The notes under the pieces: generated by a model
What the model saw: the letters and a program-made list of their open reading frames with translations, nothing else
What the model was told of the DNA's origin: nothing
Database searches by the model: none
Program-made: the position numbers and the translations under genes
Shown here: positions 43,533 to 51,342 of the stretch, one piece after another
Numbering within the stretch: the first letter of the stretch is position 1
Layout: the number at the start of each line of letters is the position of its first letter
Assembly (NCBI RefSeq): GCF_019880305.1
Contig: NZ_CP082301.1
Coordinates: 7,998,001-8,062,000, forward strand
DNA from: Streptomyces decoyicus
GTDB lineage: Bacteria; Actinomycetota; Actinomycetes; Streptomycetales; Streptomycetaceae
Reading direction: 5' to 3'
Length of the DNA: 64,000 nucleotides

Positions 43533-44542
43533 CCCGGGGAGCCCGCCGCGCTCCGCGCCTCCCGCTCCGGCTGCGCCGCGGAGCCGTGCCGTGGGAGCAG
43601 CAGCCTCCGACGTGGCGCGACGCGAAACCCGCGCTCATCGCCGACGCCGTCAAGGCCGCCCTCGCCCGCCCGTCCGGCAACTGGTTCGTCCTCGGCGCGG
43701 CACACGCCATCGGCTCCCACCGCGCCTTCGGGCGCACCGTGGCCGGCATCGAGGTCGTCGCCTGGCGCGATGCGGCCGGACGTCTGGTCGCGGGGCCCGG
43801 CGCCTGCCCGCACCTCGGCGCGCCCCTCGACCAAAGCCCCGTGCACTGTGGGACCCTCCGCTGCCGCTGGCACGGACTCGCCCTGAACGGCGCCCCGTTC
43901 GCCGGCTGGGAGCCGTTCCCCGTCCACGACGACGGCCTGCTGGTCTGGGTGCGCCTCGACGAGGCCGGCGGGGAGCGGCCGCTGCGGCAGCCGGTCGTCC
44001 CCGTCCGGCCGCGGCCGGAGGGGGCCGTCACCGCCGTCCACACCACCACCGGCGGGTGCGAACCCGAGGACGTGCTGGCCAACCGCCTCGACCCGTGGCA
44101 CGGCGCATGGTTCCACCCCTACTCCTTCGTCGACCTCACCGTGGTCGACGCCCCCGCGGAGAGCGACGGGGAGCGGCCCGCGGGCTTCGCCGTCGAGGTC
44201 TCCTTCAAAGTCGCCGGGCGCGCGGTGGTGCCGGTCAAGGCGCTCTTCACCGCCCCCGAGCCCCGCACCGTGGTGATGCACATCCTGGAAGGCGAAGGGC
44301 AGGGCTCCGTGGTGGAGACCCATGCCACGCCGCTGGGCCCGGACGACCGGGGACGCCCGCGCACCGCGGTCACCGAGGCGATCGTCGCCACCTCCCGGCG
44401 CCCTGGATTCGCCCTCGCCCGCGCGGCCGCGCCCGCCCTGCGCCCGCTGATGCGCGCCGCGTCCCGACGGCTGTGGCGGGACGACCTGGCCTACGCCGAG
44501 CGCCGCTGGGAGCTGCGCAGCAGCGGACGCCACCCGGGCTGA
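43529..44542 (+). CDS. Rieske [2Fe-2S] protein of carotenoid cluster
   Basis: 337 residues. A Rieske domain with Cys93-x-His95 (ACPHLGAPL) and Cys112-x2-His115 (RCRWHGLAL) is followed by a long C-terminal domain with LANRLDPWHGAWFHPYSF, which recalls the iron-site region of ring-hydroxylating-type oxygenases. It might oxidise a carotenoid end group or chain. It occupies the place where crtV is found in the S. griseus-type cluster. Last gene of the crtI-crtB-Rieske unit and convergent with crtU. Confidence 0.82.
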   Translation: MTRGARRAPRLPLRLRRGAVPWEQQPPTWRDAKPALIADAVKAALARPSGNWFVLGAAHAIGSHRAFGRTVAGIEVVAWRDAAGRLVAGPGACPHLGAPLDQSPVHCGTLRCRWHGLALNGAPFAGWEPFPVHDDGLLVWVRLDEAGGERPLRQPVVPVRPRPEGAVTAVHTTTGGCEPEDVLANRLDPWHGAWFHPYSFVDLTVVDAPAESDGERPAGFAVEVSFKVAGRAVVPVKALFTAPEPRTVVMHILEGEGQGSVVETHATPLGPDDRGRPRTAVTEAIVATSRRPGFALARAAAPALRPLMRAASRRLWRDDLAYAERRWELRSSGRHPG

Positions 44543-44599
44543 CACCGCCCGGCCGCCGGGGGCGCCCCGTGCCGTCGACAGTGCCGGAGCGCACCCCGG

Positions 44600-46159
44600 T
44601 CAGCGGTCCGCCAGCCGCGCCGCCCACCGCAGCGCCGCGGAGCGTCCCTTGCCCGGCACGGTCCACAGGGTCTGGCCGCGCACGCCCCACCGCGCCAGCA
44701 GCGCATTGGCCGCGAGGAAGCCGGTCGTCGCGGCGCGCTCCATCAGCGCCACCGGGAAGTGCGTCCGCACCACATCGCCCGCGACCACCACCCGCGGGTC
44801 GGGTGTGTGCACGGTCGGCCGGTCGCCGAAACCCCCGACCGGGAACAGCGGGCAGTCCGCGCGCCACTCGTGCCGCTGGTCGATGATCCGGGAGTCGCGA
44901 AGCTCCGGGTAGACGGAGTGCAACTGGTCCACCAGGCGCCGCTGTTCGCGGGCACGGTCGGCTTCCGGGGCGACGGCGTAGGCGTGCAGTTCGAGCACCG
45001 AGCCGCCGGTGCGGGCGGACCAGCGGGCCGCCTCTCCCTCCCAGCGTTCCAGCACACTGACATTGTCCAACGAGCCGAAACCGCTGGTGCCCAGGAAGCC
45101 GGGCCGGTCGGCGCGCACCCGACGGTCCAGCCACAGCCGCGACACCAAAAAGGGCGGCGCGGTCCGCAGCCGCCCGATCCGCGCGCGCCACGACGGGTTG
45201 CCCAACTCAACTGATCTGGCGACGAGTTGACGCAGCCCTCCCGGGTCCAGCGCCAGAACCACCGCGTCGAACCGCCGGCCCGCACCCTCCGCGACGACGT
45301 GCACCCCGCCGTCCGTCGTCGGCTCGACCTGTGCCACCTCCGTGCCCGTACACACCCGGACCCCGTGCCCCGCCAGATAGCGGCCGAGGGGGTGCCACAG
45401 CGCCTGCGGGAAGGGCTCGGCGGGCACATCGAACAGCAGTCCTTCGCTGGAGCCGAGAAAGTAGATGTGGAACATCAACACCAGTTCCGCGGCGGACAGT
45501 TCTTGCGGGTCCGCGAAGAAACTCCGGGAGAACACCTCGAAGGCAAGGTGGCGCGCGGCATCGGGGAAGCGGATACGCGAGAGAAAGTCCCCGGCGCTGA
45601 TGCGGTCCAGACGCTGATAGACCTGCGGCACCCGTACGTCGAGCAGCGGCAGGGCCGCGCCGGGACGCATCCGCACCAGATCCCGCCAGGTGAAGGTGGG
45701 ACTGAGCGCCACAAAACCCAGTGCGCTCCAGGGCGGTGTCCGCGGCACCCGCGCAAAGCTGTCCCGCAGACCCGAACGGTGGTGCAGCGGATAGTCGGGC
45801 AGCCGACGGAGCATGTCCAGCCCCGGATCGACCCGGCGCAGCAGCCCCCGCAGGTTGTAGTACTGCGGGAAGAACGCATGGAACCCTCGGCTCATGGTCG
45901 CCGCCGAACCGTCGGCGAGCCGCACGGGCCAGCCCGCCAGCCGCCCCCCGAGGCTCCCCTCCCGTTCGTACAGCGTGACCGGCACCCCCCGCTCGGCCAG
46001 CGCGGTCGCGGCGGAGAGGCCCGCGATCCCGCCGCCGATCACCGCCACGCCCGGTCCGCCTGGCCCGGCCCGGTCCCGCCCCGGTGGCCCCGGCACCCGC
46101 TGCGCCCGGCGGTCGCGTCCGCGCCGCGCCGCCCTGCCCTGTTCCCGTCCGGATGTCAC
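44600..46159 (-). CDS. crtU: Carotene desaturase/methyl-shift enzyme forming aromatic end groups
   Basis: 519 residues from GTG 46159 (GGGAGGG upstream). FAD motif VAVIGGGIAGLSAATALAER and YEREGSLGGRLAGWPV, and the family region SRGFHAFFPQYYNLRGLLR match CrtU, which converts the beta-ionone rings of beta-carotene to the aromatic phi rings of isorenieratene. Its start overlaps the stop of a 21-codon mini-ORF; crtY lies upstream in the same transcript. Confidence 0.88.
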   Translation of the reverse strand: MTSGREQGRAARRGRDRRAQRVPGPPGRDRAGPGGPGVAVIGGGIAGLSAATALAERGVPVTLYEREGSLGGRLAGWPVRLADGSAATMSRGFHAFFPQYYNLRGLLRRVDPGLDMLRRLPDYPLHHRSGLRDSFARVPRTPPWSALGFVALSPTFTWRDLVRMRPGAALPLLDVRVPQVYQRLDRISAGDFLSRIRFPDAARHLAFEVFSRSFFADPQELSAAELVLMFHIYFLGSSEGLLFDVPAEPFPQALWHPLGRYLAGHGVRVCTGTEVAQVEPTTDGGVHVVAEGAGRRFDAVVLALDPGGLRQLVARSVELGNPSWRARIGRLRTAPPFLVSRLWLDRRVRADRPGFLGTSGFGSLDNVSVLERWEGEAARWSARTGGSVLELHAYAVAPEADRAREQRRLVDQLHSVYPELRDSRIIDQRHEWRADCPLFPVGGFGDRPTVHTPDPRVVVAGDVVRTHFPVALMERAATTGFLAANALLARWGVRGQTLWTVPGKGRSAALRWAARLADR

Positions 46160-46221
46160 GAGCCCTCCCGAAGAGCGCGCGCGGGGAAGTCCCCGCCCTC
46201 ATGCAGCAGTTGCGGTGCCAT
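46156..46221 (-). CDS. 21-residue mini-ORF between crtY and crtU, possible crtT remnant
   Basis: ATG 46221 has GGAGGAGAG upstream and the TGA overlaps the crtU GTG (GTGA). The peptide is MAPQLLHEGGDFPARALREG plus Ser. In S. griseus-type clusters the methyltransferase gene crtT lies between crtY and crtU, so this looks like the start and end of crtT fused by an in-frame deletion. It could instead be a coupling peptide. Confidence 0.45.
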   Translation of the reverse strand: MAPQLLHEGGDFPARALREGS

Positions 46222-46259
46222 CGATGTCTCTCCTCCGGTCCGGGTCGCGATCGGCCGGG

Positions 46260-47450
46260 TCACCGCACGGCGGCCCGGCGTGGCAGCAGCGGAAGTTCGG
46301 CGGCGGTCCGGAGCATGGGCAGCACCGGGGTGCGCAGGCCGATGGTGACGTCCTCCCACAGGCGGGAGCGGCCGTCGAGGAACCGCAGCAGCCGCTCCAT
46401 CGGCACCGTGCGGAACAACCCGGTGAACAACTCGGCTCCGTCCACCCGGCCGCTGTCCAGTGCGCGCAGCAGCACGGCGTCCAGCGCCCGGTGCCAGGCC
46501 GGGTGCGGAGGCGGGGGGAGGGGCGGTCTGCCCGCCAGGAGGGTGGCCGCGATGAGCGCGGACTGCCGTTGCACGGCGGCGAAGGTGTACCCGGTCGACG
46601 GCCGGGTGGCGCCGCCCGCGGTCCCGATGCGGAACACCGAGCGGCCCACCCGCCGCGGAAAACGGGCGTCGGTCATGGGGATCGCGCCCTGCTCGACGGC
46701 GGTGACACGGAACGCGTCCAGCCCCAGCACCTGCGCGGTGTACTGGCCCAACGCCCGCTCGTAGGCGGCGGTTTCGGCGATCTGGCGGGAGAACTCCGTG
46801 TACTCCACCAGCGCGGTGTGCTCGCTCAGTGGCAGGACATATCCGAAGGACAGGCCCTGTGCGGGCTGCGGGGTGCGGAAGTCCATGAGATCCGCGGTCG
46901 TGGTGTCGAAGGCCGGCCGCAGGCTCTCGACGAACCAGCCACGGAAGTGCTGTTGGAGTGTGGTGCGGGCCGGCGGGAGCCGGACGGCCGGCCGGGAGTC
47001 GAAGGCCCAGCGGGCCCGGAGTGCCACCGGCCGCCCCGCCTCGTCGCGGCCCCGTACCTCGGCGCCACCGGCAACGTCCCGTACGGACTCCACCGTTGCC
47101 GCCACCCGGACGACGGTGTCCTGGCCGGACAGCCGGGCGCCGACGAGGGCTTCGAAGTCGCGCGACCGCAGCATCTTGTACCGGAAGGGCGCGGGCCGCC
47201 CCCGCGTGGCCGCACCGTCGGGGCCGTGCACGCGCAGCCGTTCCCAGGAAGCGGTCAGCGCGGAGTCGAACGCGCCGCCCGGCGCTTCCCAGTAACACCA
47301 GGTCCGTTCCTGCGGGGTGAGCGGCCCGCGCGGTGCGTCGACGAGCAGCACCCGCAGCCGCCGGGCGCCGGGCGCCGGTTCGCACAGCCGGTAGGCGAGC
47401 GAGAGCCCGGCCGCTCCCGCGCCCACGATGACGGCATCCGCGTCCTGCAC
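46260..47450 (-). CDS. crtY: Lycopene beta-cyclase
   Basis: 396 residues; GTG with GGAGAGGAC upstream. VIVGAGAAGLSLAYRL (dinucleotide fold), TPQERTWCYWE, FGYVLPLSEHTALVEYTEFS and IGTAGGATRPSTGYTF are the CrtY hallmarks. It cyclises lycopene to beta-carotene, the substrate of CrtU. First gene of the crtY-mini-ORF-crtU transcript, divergent from the ECF sigma gene. Confidence 0.93.
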   Translation of the reverse strand: MQDADAVIVGAGAAGLSLAYRLCEPAPGARRLRVLLVDAPRGPLTPQERTWCYWEAPGGAFDSALTASWERLRVHGPDGAATRGRPAPFRYKMLRSRDFEALVGARLSGQDTVVRVAATVESVRDVAGGAEVRGRDEAGRPVALRARWAFDSRPAVRLPPARTTLQQHFRGWFVESLRPAFDTTTADLMDFRTPQPAQGLSFGYVLPLSEHTALVEYTEFSRQIAETAAYERALGQYTAQVLGLDAFRVTAVEQGAIPMTDARFPRRVGRSVFRIGTAGGATRPSTGYTFAAVQRQSALIAATLLAGRPPLPPPPHPAWHRALDAVLLRALDSGRVDGAELFTGLFRTVPMERLLRFLDGRSRLWEDVTIGLRTPVLPMLRTAAELPLLPRRAAVR

Positions 47451-47653
47451 GCCCAGTCCTCTCCGCGCCTCGGTGCACCCGACGGTGATCCTTCCTCAGT
47501 ACCGGGCCGACACGGGCCGTACGACGCGCGGCAACCGGTGGACCGATCGACCTCCGCCTCGCCGGCCGGCCGGCCGGCCCCCGCGCATGGCGATGGCACC
47601 GTGCGCCGGGCCCGCCTGCGGGGTCCGCCGTGGCATGGGCCAGAATCCATTCC

Positions 47654-47684
47654 GACCAATCCGGGTGTCGCCCGGCGCCGAATC
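47654..47684 (+). promoter_or_regulatory. ECF-type promoter upstream of sigma factor gene
   Basis: GACCAATCCG, 14 nt, then CCGAATC. The identical elements with identical spacing occur at 49213-49243 before the lipid operon. The predicted start of transcription is about 25 nt upstream of the sigma ATG. Probably the -35 and -10 elements read by the ECF factor itself (autoregulation). Confidence 0.72.
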
Positions 47685-47688
47685 ACTG

Positions 47689-47701
47689 GTGACCACGTCA
47701 C
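47689..47701. promoter_or_regulatory. Palindrome GTGAC-N3-GTCAC near sigma promoter start
   Basis: A perfect 5+3+5 inverted repeat lies just after the predicted -10 of the sigma promoter and before its ribosome-binding site. It is well placed for a repressor. No regulator such as LitR is encoded within the window, so the binding protein is unknown. Confidence 0.4.
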
Positions 47702-47716
47702 AGTCCGGAGGTGTTC

Positions 47717-48304
47717 ATGCCCGTCGCAGCCCGCGGCGACCGATCCTCAGCGCCCCATTCCGGTGCGCTGGAATCACTGCTCGACCGCGTCTCACGCGGT
47801 GACCAGCAAGCGTTCGAGAGTCTCTACACAGCGGTAGCCGGCTCCGTACTGGGACTGGTGCGCAGGGTGGTCCGGGATCCGGCCCAGTCGGAGGAGGTGG
47901 CGCAGGAGGTGCTCATCGAGGTGTGGCGGTCCGCGGCCCGCTTCGACGCACGGCAGGGCAGCGCGATGGCCTGGATCATGACCCTGACCCACCGGCGCGC
48001 GGTGGACCGGGTGCGCTCGGCCCAGGCGGCGGCCGACCGCGACCACCGGGCCGGGCTGCACGCCTACACCGCGGCCTTCGACGAGGTCAGCGAGCACGTC
48101 GAGCGGCGGCTGGAACGCGAGCAGGTGCGCCGCTGCCTGGGACAGCTGACCGAACTGCAACGGGAGTCGGTGACACTCGCCTACTACCGCGGCTACACCT
48201 ACCGGGAGACCGCCGACCTGCTCGGCACGGCGCTGGGCACGGTCAAGACCCGGCTGCGCGACGGTCTGATCCGGCTCCGCGACTGCCTGGGGGTGTCGGC
48301 ATGA
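47717..48304 (+). CDS. ECF RNA polymerase sigma factor
   Basis: 195 residues from ATG 47717 with GGAGG 6 nt upstream. Region 2 (EEVAQEVLIEVWRSAARFD, AMAWIMTLTHRRAVDRVR) and region 4 (LTELQRESVTLAYYRGYTYR, ADLLGTALGTVKTRLRDGL) are intact, as in SigK-type ECF factors. Its partner anti-sigma gene overlaps by 4 nt. Located between divergent crtY and a lipid operon that carries the same promoter sequence as its own gene. This recalls the light-induced LitS system of S. coelicolor crt genes, though orthology is inferred from context. Confidence 0.93.
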   Translation: MPVAARGDRSSAPHSGALESLLDRVSRGDQQAFESLYTAVAGSVLGLVRRVVRDPAQSEEVAQEVLIEVWRSAARFDARQGSAMAWIMTLTHRRAVDRVRSAQAAADRDHRAGLHAYTAAFDEVSEHVERRLEREQVRRCLGQLTELQRESVTLAYYRGYTYRETADLLGTALGTVKTRLRDGLIRLRDCLGVSA

Positions 48305-49047
48305 ACACCGTCGATCTGCACACGCTCACCGGCGCCTATGCCCTGGGCGCGCTGTCCGAGCAGGAGGCGGCGGAGTTCACCCGTCATCTCGCACACTGCG
48401 AGGCATGCACCCAGGAAGTGCGGGAGTTGCAGGAAACCGCGGCCCGGCTCGCCCTGGCGGTCGCCGAGGTGCCCCCGGCCGATCTGCGGCTCCGGGTGAT
48501 GGCGGCCCTGCCCGAGGTCCGGCAACTGCCGCCGATACGGCACGAGGCGACCGTGGTCCCGCTGCGCCGACGGGCGCGCCATCGCCTGCCCTACTTCGCG
48601 GCCGCCGCCTGTCTGGCCATCGCCGCGGTCGCCGGCGGTCTGGCCGTCAACGCCCGGCACGAGGCCGACCAGCAGCGGGACCGGACCACCCGGGCCGAAG
48701 AACAGGCGGCCGCGGTCAGCGCCCTGATGGCCGCTCCGGACGCCACCTTCCACACCACGGCCTTCAAGGGCGGGGGCAACGGGACCGTGGTGGCCTCCAA
48801 GCGACTGGGACGGGCCGCCTTCGTCTACCACGGCCTGCCGGCCCTCTCCGGTCAGCGGGTGTACGAACTCTGGTACAGCCGCAACGGCACCATGGTGCCC
48901 GCCGGACTCGTCGAACCCGGCCGCTCCACGGGCACGATGCTGCTGACCGGCGGACCGCAGGGCGCCGACGGGGTCGGTGTCACGGTCGAACCCCCGGGTG
49001 GCTCCAGCAGTCCCACCAGCGCGCCGCTGGGCCTCCTGCGGGTGTGA
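48301..49047 (+). CDS. RskA-like anti-sigma factor with zinc-finger motif
   Basis: 248 residues. The N-terminal anti-sigma domain has FTRHLAHCEACTQEV, a His-x3-Cys-x2-Cys zinc motif. A single membrane segment (about residues 98-115, YFAAAACLAIAAVAGGLAV) leads to an external RskA-type domain (AFVYHGLPALSGQRVYELWY). It should hold the sigma factor at the membrane and release it on an external or redox signal. The zinc motif suggests oxidative sensing, but this is inferred. Confidence 0.9.
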   Translation: MNTVDLHTLTGAYALGALSEQEAAEFTRHLAHCEACTQEVRELQETAARLALAVAEVPPADLRLRVMAALPEVRQLPPIRHEATVVPLRRRARHRLPYFAAAACLAIAAVAGGLAVNARHEADQQRDRTTRAEEQAAAVSALMAAPDATFHTTAFKGGGNGTVVASKRLGRAAFVYHGLPALSGQRVYELWYSRNGTMVPAGLVEPGRSTGTMLLTGGPQGADGVGVTVEPPGGSSSPTSAPLGLLRV

Positions 49048-49067
49048 CCTCCGGATACGACGGGTGA

Positions 49068-49103
49068 GACCGGCGGCCGGCCCTCCCTGGCCGGCCGCCG
49101 GTC
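49068..49103 (+). terminator. Terminator after the sigma/anti-sigma operon
   Basis: GACCGGCGGCCGGCC and GGCCGGCCGCCGGTC form a perfect 15-bp stem with a 6-nt loop, 20 nt after the anti-sigma stop. It separates this operon from the lipid operon, which has its own promoter. Confidence 0.85.
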
Positions 49104-49212
49104 CCGTCGGTGTGTCCTGTCCGAGCCACCAGACCCGACGCCCACGCCGCCGAGGCCTGCGGCGCCCCCTGCACCACGCACTCCCACGCGTGGCGGTGGC
49201 CCGGAAGACCGG

Positions 49213-49243
49213 GACCAATCCGCGCCGCCCCCGGCACCGAATC
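49213..49243 (+). promoter_or_regulatory. ECF-type promoter of the lipid operon
   Basis: GACCAATCCG-N14-CCGAATC, the same bipartite sequence and spacing as upstream of the ECF sigma gene (47654-47684). The spacer sequences differ, so this is motif conservation and not a simple duplication. The predicted transcript start is about 55 nt before the first gene. Confidence 0.72.
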
Positions 49244-49306
49244 CCTCAGTGAGCGGGCTGCCGCCCCCGGAACGCGGCCCCGCCCCGAGATGAGGAGGCA
49301 CCTGCT

Positions 49307-50572
49307 GTGGAGCGTCGACGGATAGCTGTCGTAGGCGGCGGAGTCGCGGGCCTCACCGCCGCGTATGTGCTCCAGCAAGGCGGATGTGAGGTGTCGCTGT
49401 ACGAGGCCGAGGACCGTCTCGGCGGCCATGCCCACACCCACGACACGGTCTCGGGGGACGGCCGGGTGGCCCGGGTGGACACCGGCTTCATCGTCCACAA
49501 CGAACGCACCTATCCGCTGCTGCTGCGGTTGTTCCGCGAACTCGGGGTGGCCACCCAGGACTCCGAGATGAGCATGTCCGTACGGTGCGAGGGCTGCGGC
49601 CTGGAGTACGCCGGCGCCCGCGGACCGGCCGGCCTGTTCGCCCAGCCGCGCAGCGCGCTGCGCGGCCGCTATCTGCGGATGCTGACCGAGATCCGGGCCT
49701 TCCACCGCGCGGCGCGCACCACGCTCGCCACGGACCGCGGTGACACCCTGACCCTCGGGCGCTTCCTCGCCGACTGCGGTTTCTCCCGGTACTTCGTCAC
49801 CCACTTCGTCACTCCGCTGGTCTCCGCGGTGTGGTCCTGCGCCCCCACGACCGCCATGCAGTACCCGGCCGTCTATCTGTTCCGCTTTCTCGAGCACCAC
49901 GGGCTGCTCTCCGTCAGCGGGTCGCCGCAGTGGAAGACGGTGGCCGGCGGCTCGGTGGAGTACGTCGGCCGGGTCGGCAAGCAGCTCACGGTGGTCCGTA
50001 CCGGCACGCCGGTACGGGCGGTGCACCGCAGCCACGACCGGGCCGCCGTCGTCACCGAGGACGGCGCGCAGCGCACGTACGACGCGGTGGTGGTGGCCGT
50101 CCACCCCGATCAGGCACTGCGGATGCTCGCCGACCCCACCGACGACGAACGCCGGGTCCTGAGCGCGTTCTCCTACTCGCGCAACACCACCCTGCTCCAC
50201 AGCGACACCTCGTTGCTGCCCCGTGCCCACGGCGCCCGCGCCTCGTGGAACTACCTGATGGCCTCCTGCGCCACCCCGGCGGACAAGGTGCAGGTCACCT
50301 ACCACATGAACCGTCTGCAACGGCTGAACACCCCGGAGGACTACCTCGTCACCCTCAACGCCACCGACCGGGTCGCCACCCACCGGGTCCTGGCGCGCAT
50401 GGTCTACGAACACCCCCTCTACACACCGGAGTCGGTGGCCGCCCAGCAGCGTCTGCCGCAGCTGAACACGGCCGTCACCGCCTTCGCGGGCGCCTACCAC
50501 GGCTGGGGCTTCCACGAGGACGGCTGCCGCTCCGGGGTCCAGGCCGCCGCGGCACTGGGGGTGCGCTGGTGA
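49307..50572 (+). CDS. NAD(P)/FAD-dependent amine oxidase-like oxidoreductase (COG2907)
   Basis: 421 residues from GTG 49307 (GAGGAGG upstream). RRIAVVGGGVAGLTAAYVLQ and YEAEDRLGGHAHTHDTV form the FAD-binding fold; FIVHNERTYPLLLRLFRELG and HFVTPLVSAVWSC are typical of the COG2907 group. Related proteins accompany DUF1365 and CFA-like methyltransferases in singlet-oxygen or light-induced operons of other bacteria, and one acts in furan fatty acid formation in Rhodobacter. It may desaturate or oxidise a fatty acyl chain. First gene of a six-gene coupled operon. Confidence 0.88.
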   Translation: MERRRIAVVGGGVAGLTAAYVLQQGGCEVSLYEAEDRLGGHAHTHDTVSGDGRVARVDTGFIVHNERTYPLLLRLFRELGVATQDSEMSMSVRCEGCGLEYAGARGPAGLFAQPRSALRGRYLRMLTEIRAFHRAARTTLATDRGDTLTLGRFLADCGFSRYFVTHFVTPLVSAVWSCAPTTAMQYPAVYLFRFLEHHGLLSVSGSPQWKTVAGGSVEYVGRVGKQLTVVRTGTPVRAVHRSHDRAAVVTEDGAQRTYDAVVVAVHPDQALRMLADPTDDERRVLSAFSYSRNTTLLHSDTSLLPRAHGARASWNYLMASCATPADKVQVTYHMNRLQRLNTPEDYLVTLNATDRVATHRVLARMVYEHPLYTPESVAAQQRLPQLNTAVTAFAGAYHGWGFHEDGCRSGVQAAAALGVRW

Positions 50573-51342
50573 CGCCCCGTACGGCCGCACCGGCCGCCGC
50601 ACCCGCCACCGGCGTCCGCACGCCCGCGCTCTACGAGTGCCTGGTCTCCCACGCCCGCACCGCCCCGGTGCACCACTCCCTGCGCCACCGCACCTACATG
50701 TGGCTCGTCGACCTCGACCGCCCGCCGCGGCTCCCCGTCGCCCTGCGCCCGCTGGCCCGGTTCGACCCGCGGGACCATTTCGCCGGCACCGCGCCGTCCC
50801 TCCGGGCGGGACTGGAACGGTTCCTGACGAGCCGTGGAGTACGGCTGGACGGCGGCCGGGTGCTGATGCTCACCCACGCCAGGGTCCTGGGCCATGTCTT
50901 CAATCCGCTGACCCTGTACTGGTGCCACGACCGGTCCGGCGCGCCCGTCTGCGTCGTGGCCGAGGTGCACAACACCTACGGTGAGCGGCACTGCTATCTG
51001 CTGCACACCGACGAGCAGGGCCGGGCGGACGTCCCCAAGGACTTCTATGTCTCGCCGTTCTTCCCGGTCGACGGCGCCTACCGGATGCGCCTGCCCGAAC
51101 CGGCCGGCCGGCTCGATCTGACCGTACAGCTGCGACGCGGCGGCACCAGGCCGTTCACCGCGACCGTGCGCGGCACCCGGCGGCCCGCGACCCCGCGGCA
51201 GCTGCTGGCCACGGTGCTGCGCCACCCCTGGTCGACGGCCGCGCTCACGGCCGGTATCCGCCGCCACGGCATCGCCCTGTTCCTGCGCGGCCTGCCCGTC
51301 CAGCCCCGCCCCCGTCACCGTCTCCAGGAAGGTATGCAGTGA
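50569..51342 (+). CDS. DUF1365 family protein
   Basis: 257 residues; the GTG start overlaps the upstream stop (GTGA). YECLVSHARTAPVHHSLRHR, MWLVDLDRPPRL, VFNPLTLYWCHDRSG, NTYGERHCYLL and KDFYVSPFFPVDGAYRM define DUF1365 (COG3496). No reaction is established from sequence. It co-occurs with the FAD oxidoreductase and CFA-like enzymes, so a role in modifying membrane acyl chains is likely. Confidence 0.88.
   Translation: MTPRTAAPAAAPATGVRTPALYECLVSHARTAPVHHSLRHRTYMWLVDLDRPPRLPVALRPLARFDPRDHFAGTAPSLRAGLERFLTSRGVRLDGGRVLMLTHARVLGHVFNPLTLYWCHDRSGAPVCVVAEVHNTYGERHCYLLHTDEQGRADVPKDFYVSPFFPVDGAYRMRLPEPAGRLDLTVQLRRGGTRPFTATVRGTRRPATPRQLLATVLRHPWSTAALTAGIRRHGIALFLRGLPVQPRPRHRLQEGMQ

Noticed and set aside
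47562..47580. CCGG tetranucleotide repeat in the crtY-sigma gap
   Set aside because: Short and expected in this base composition; no evidence of function.
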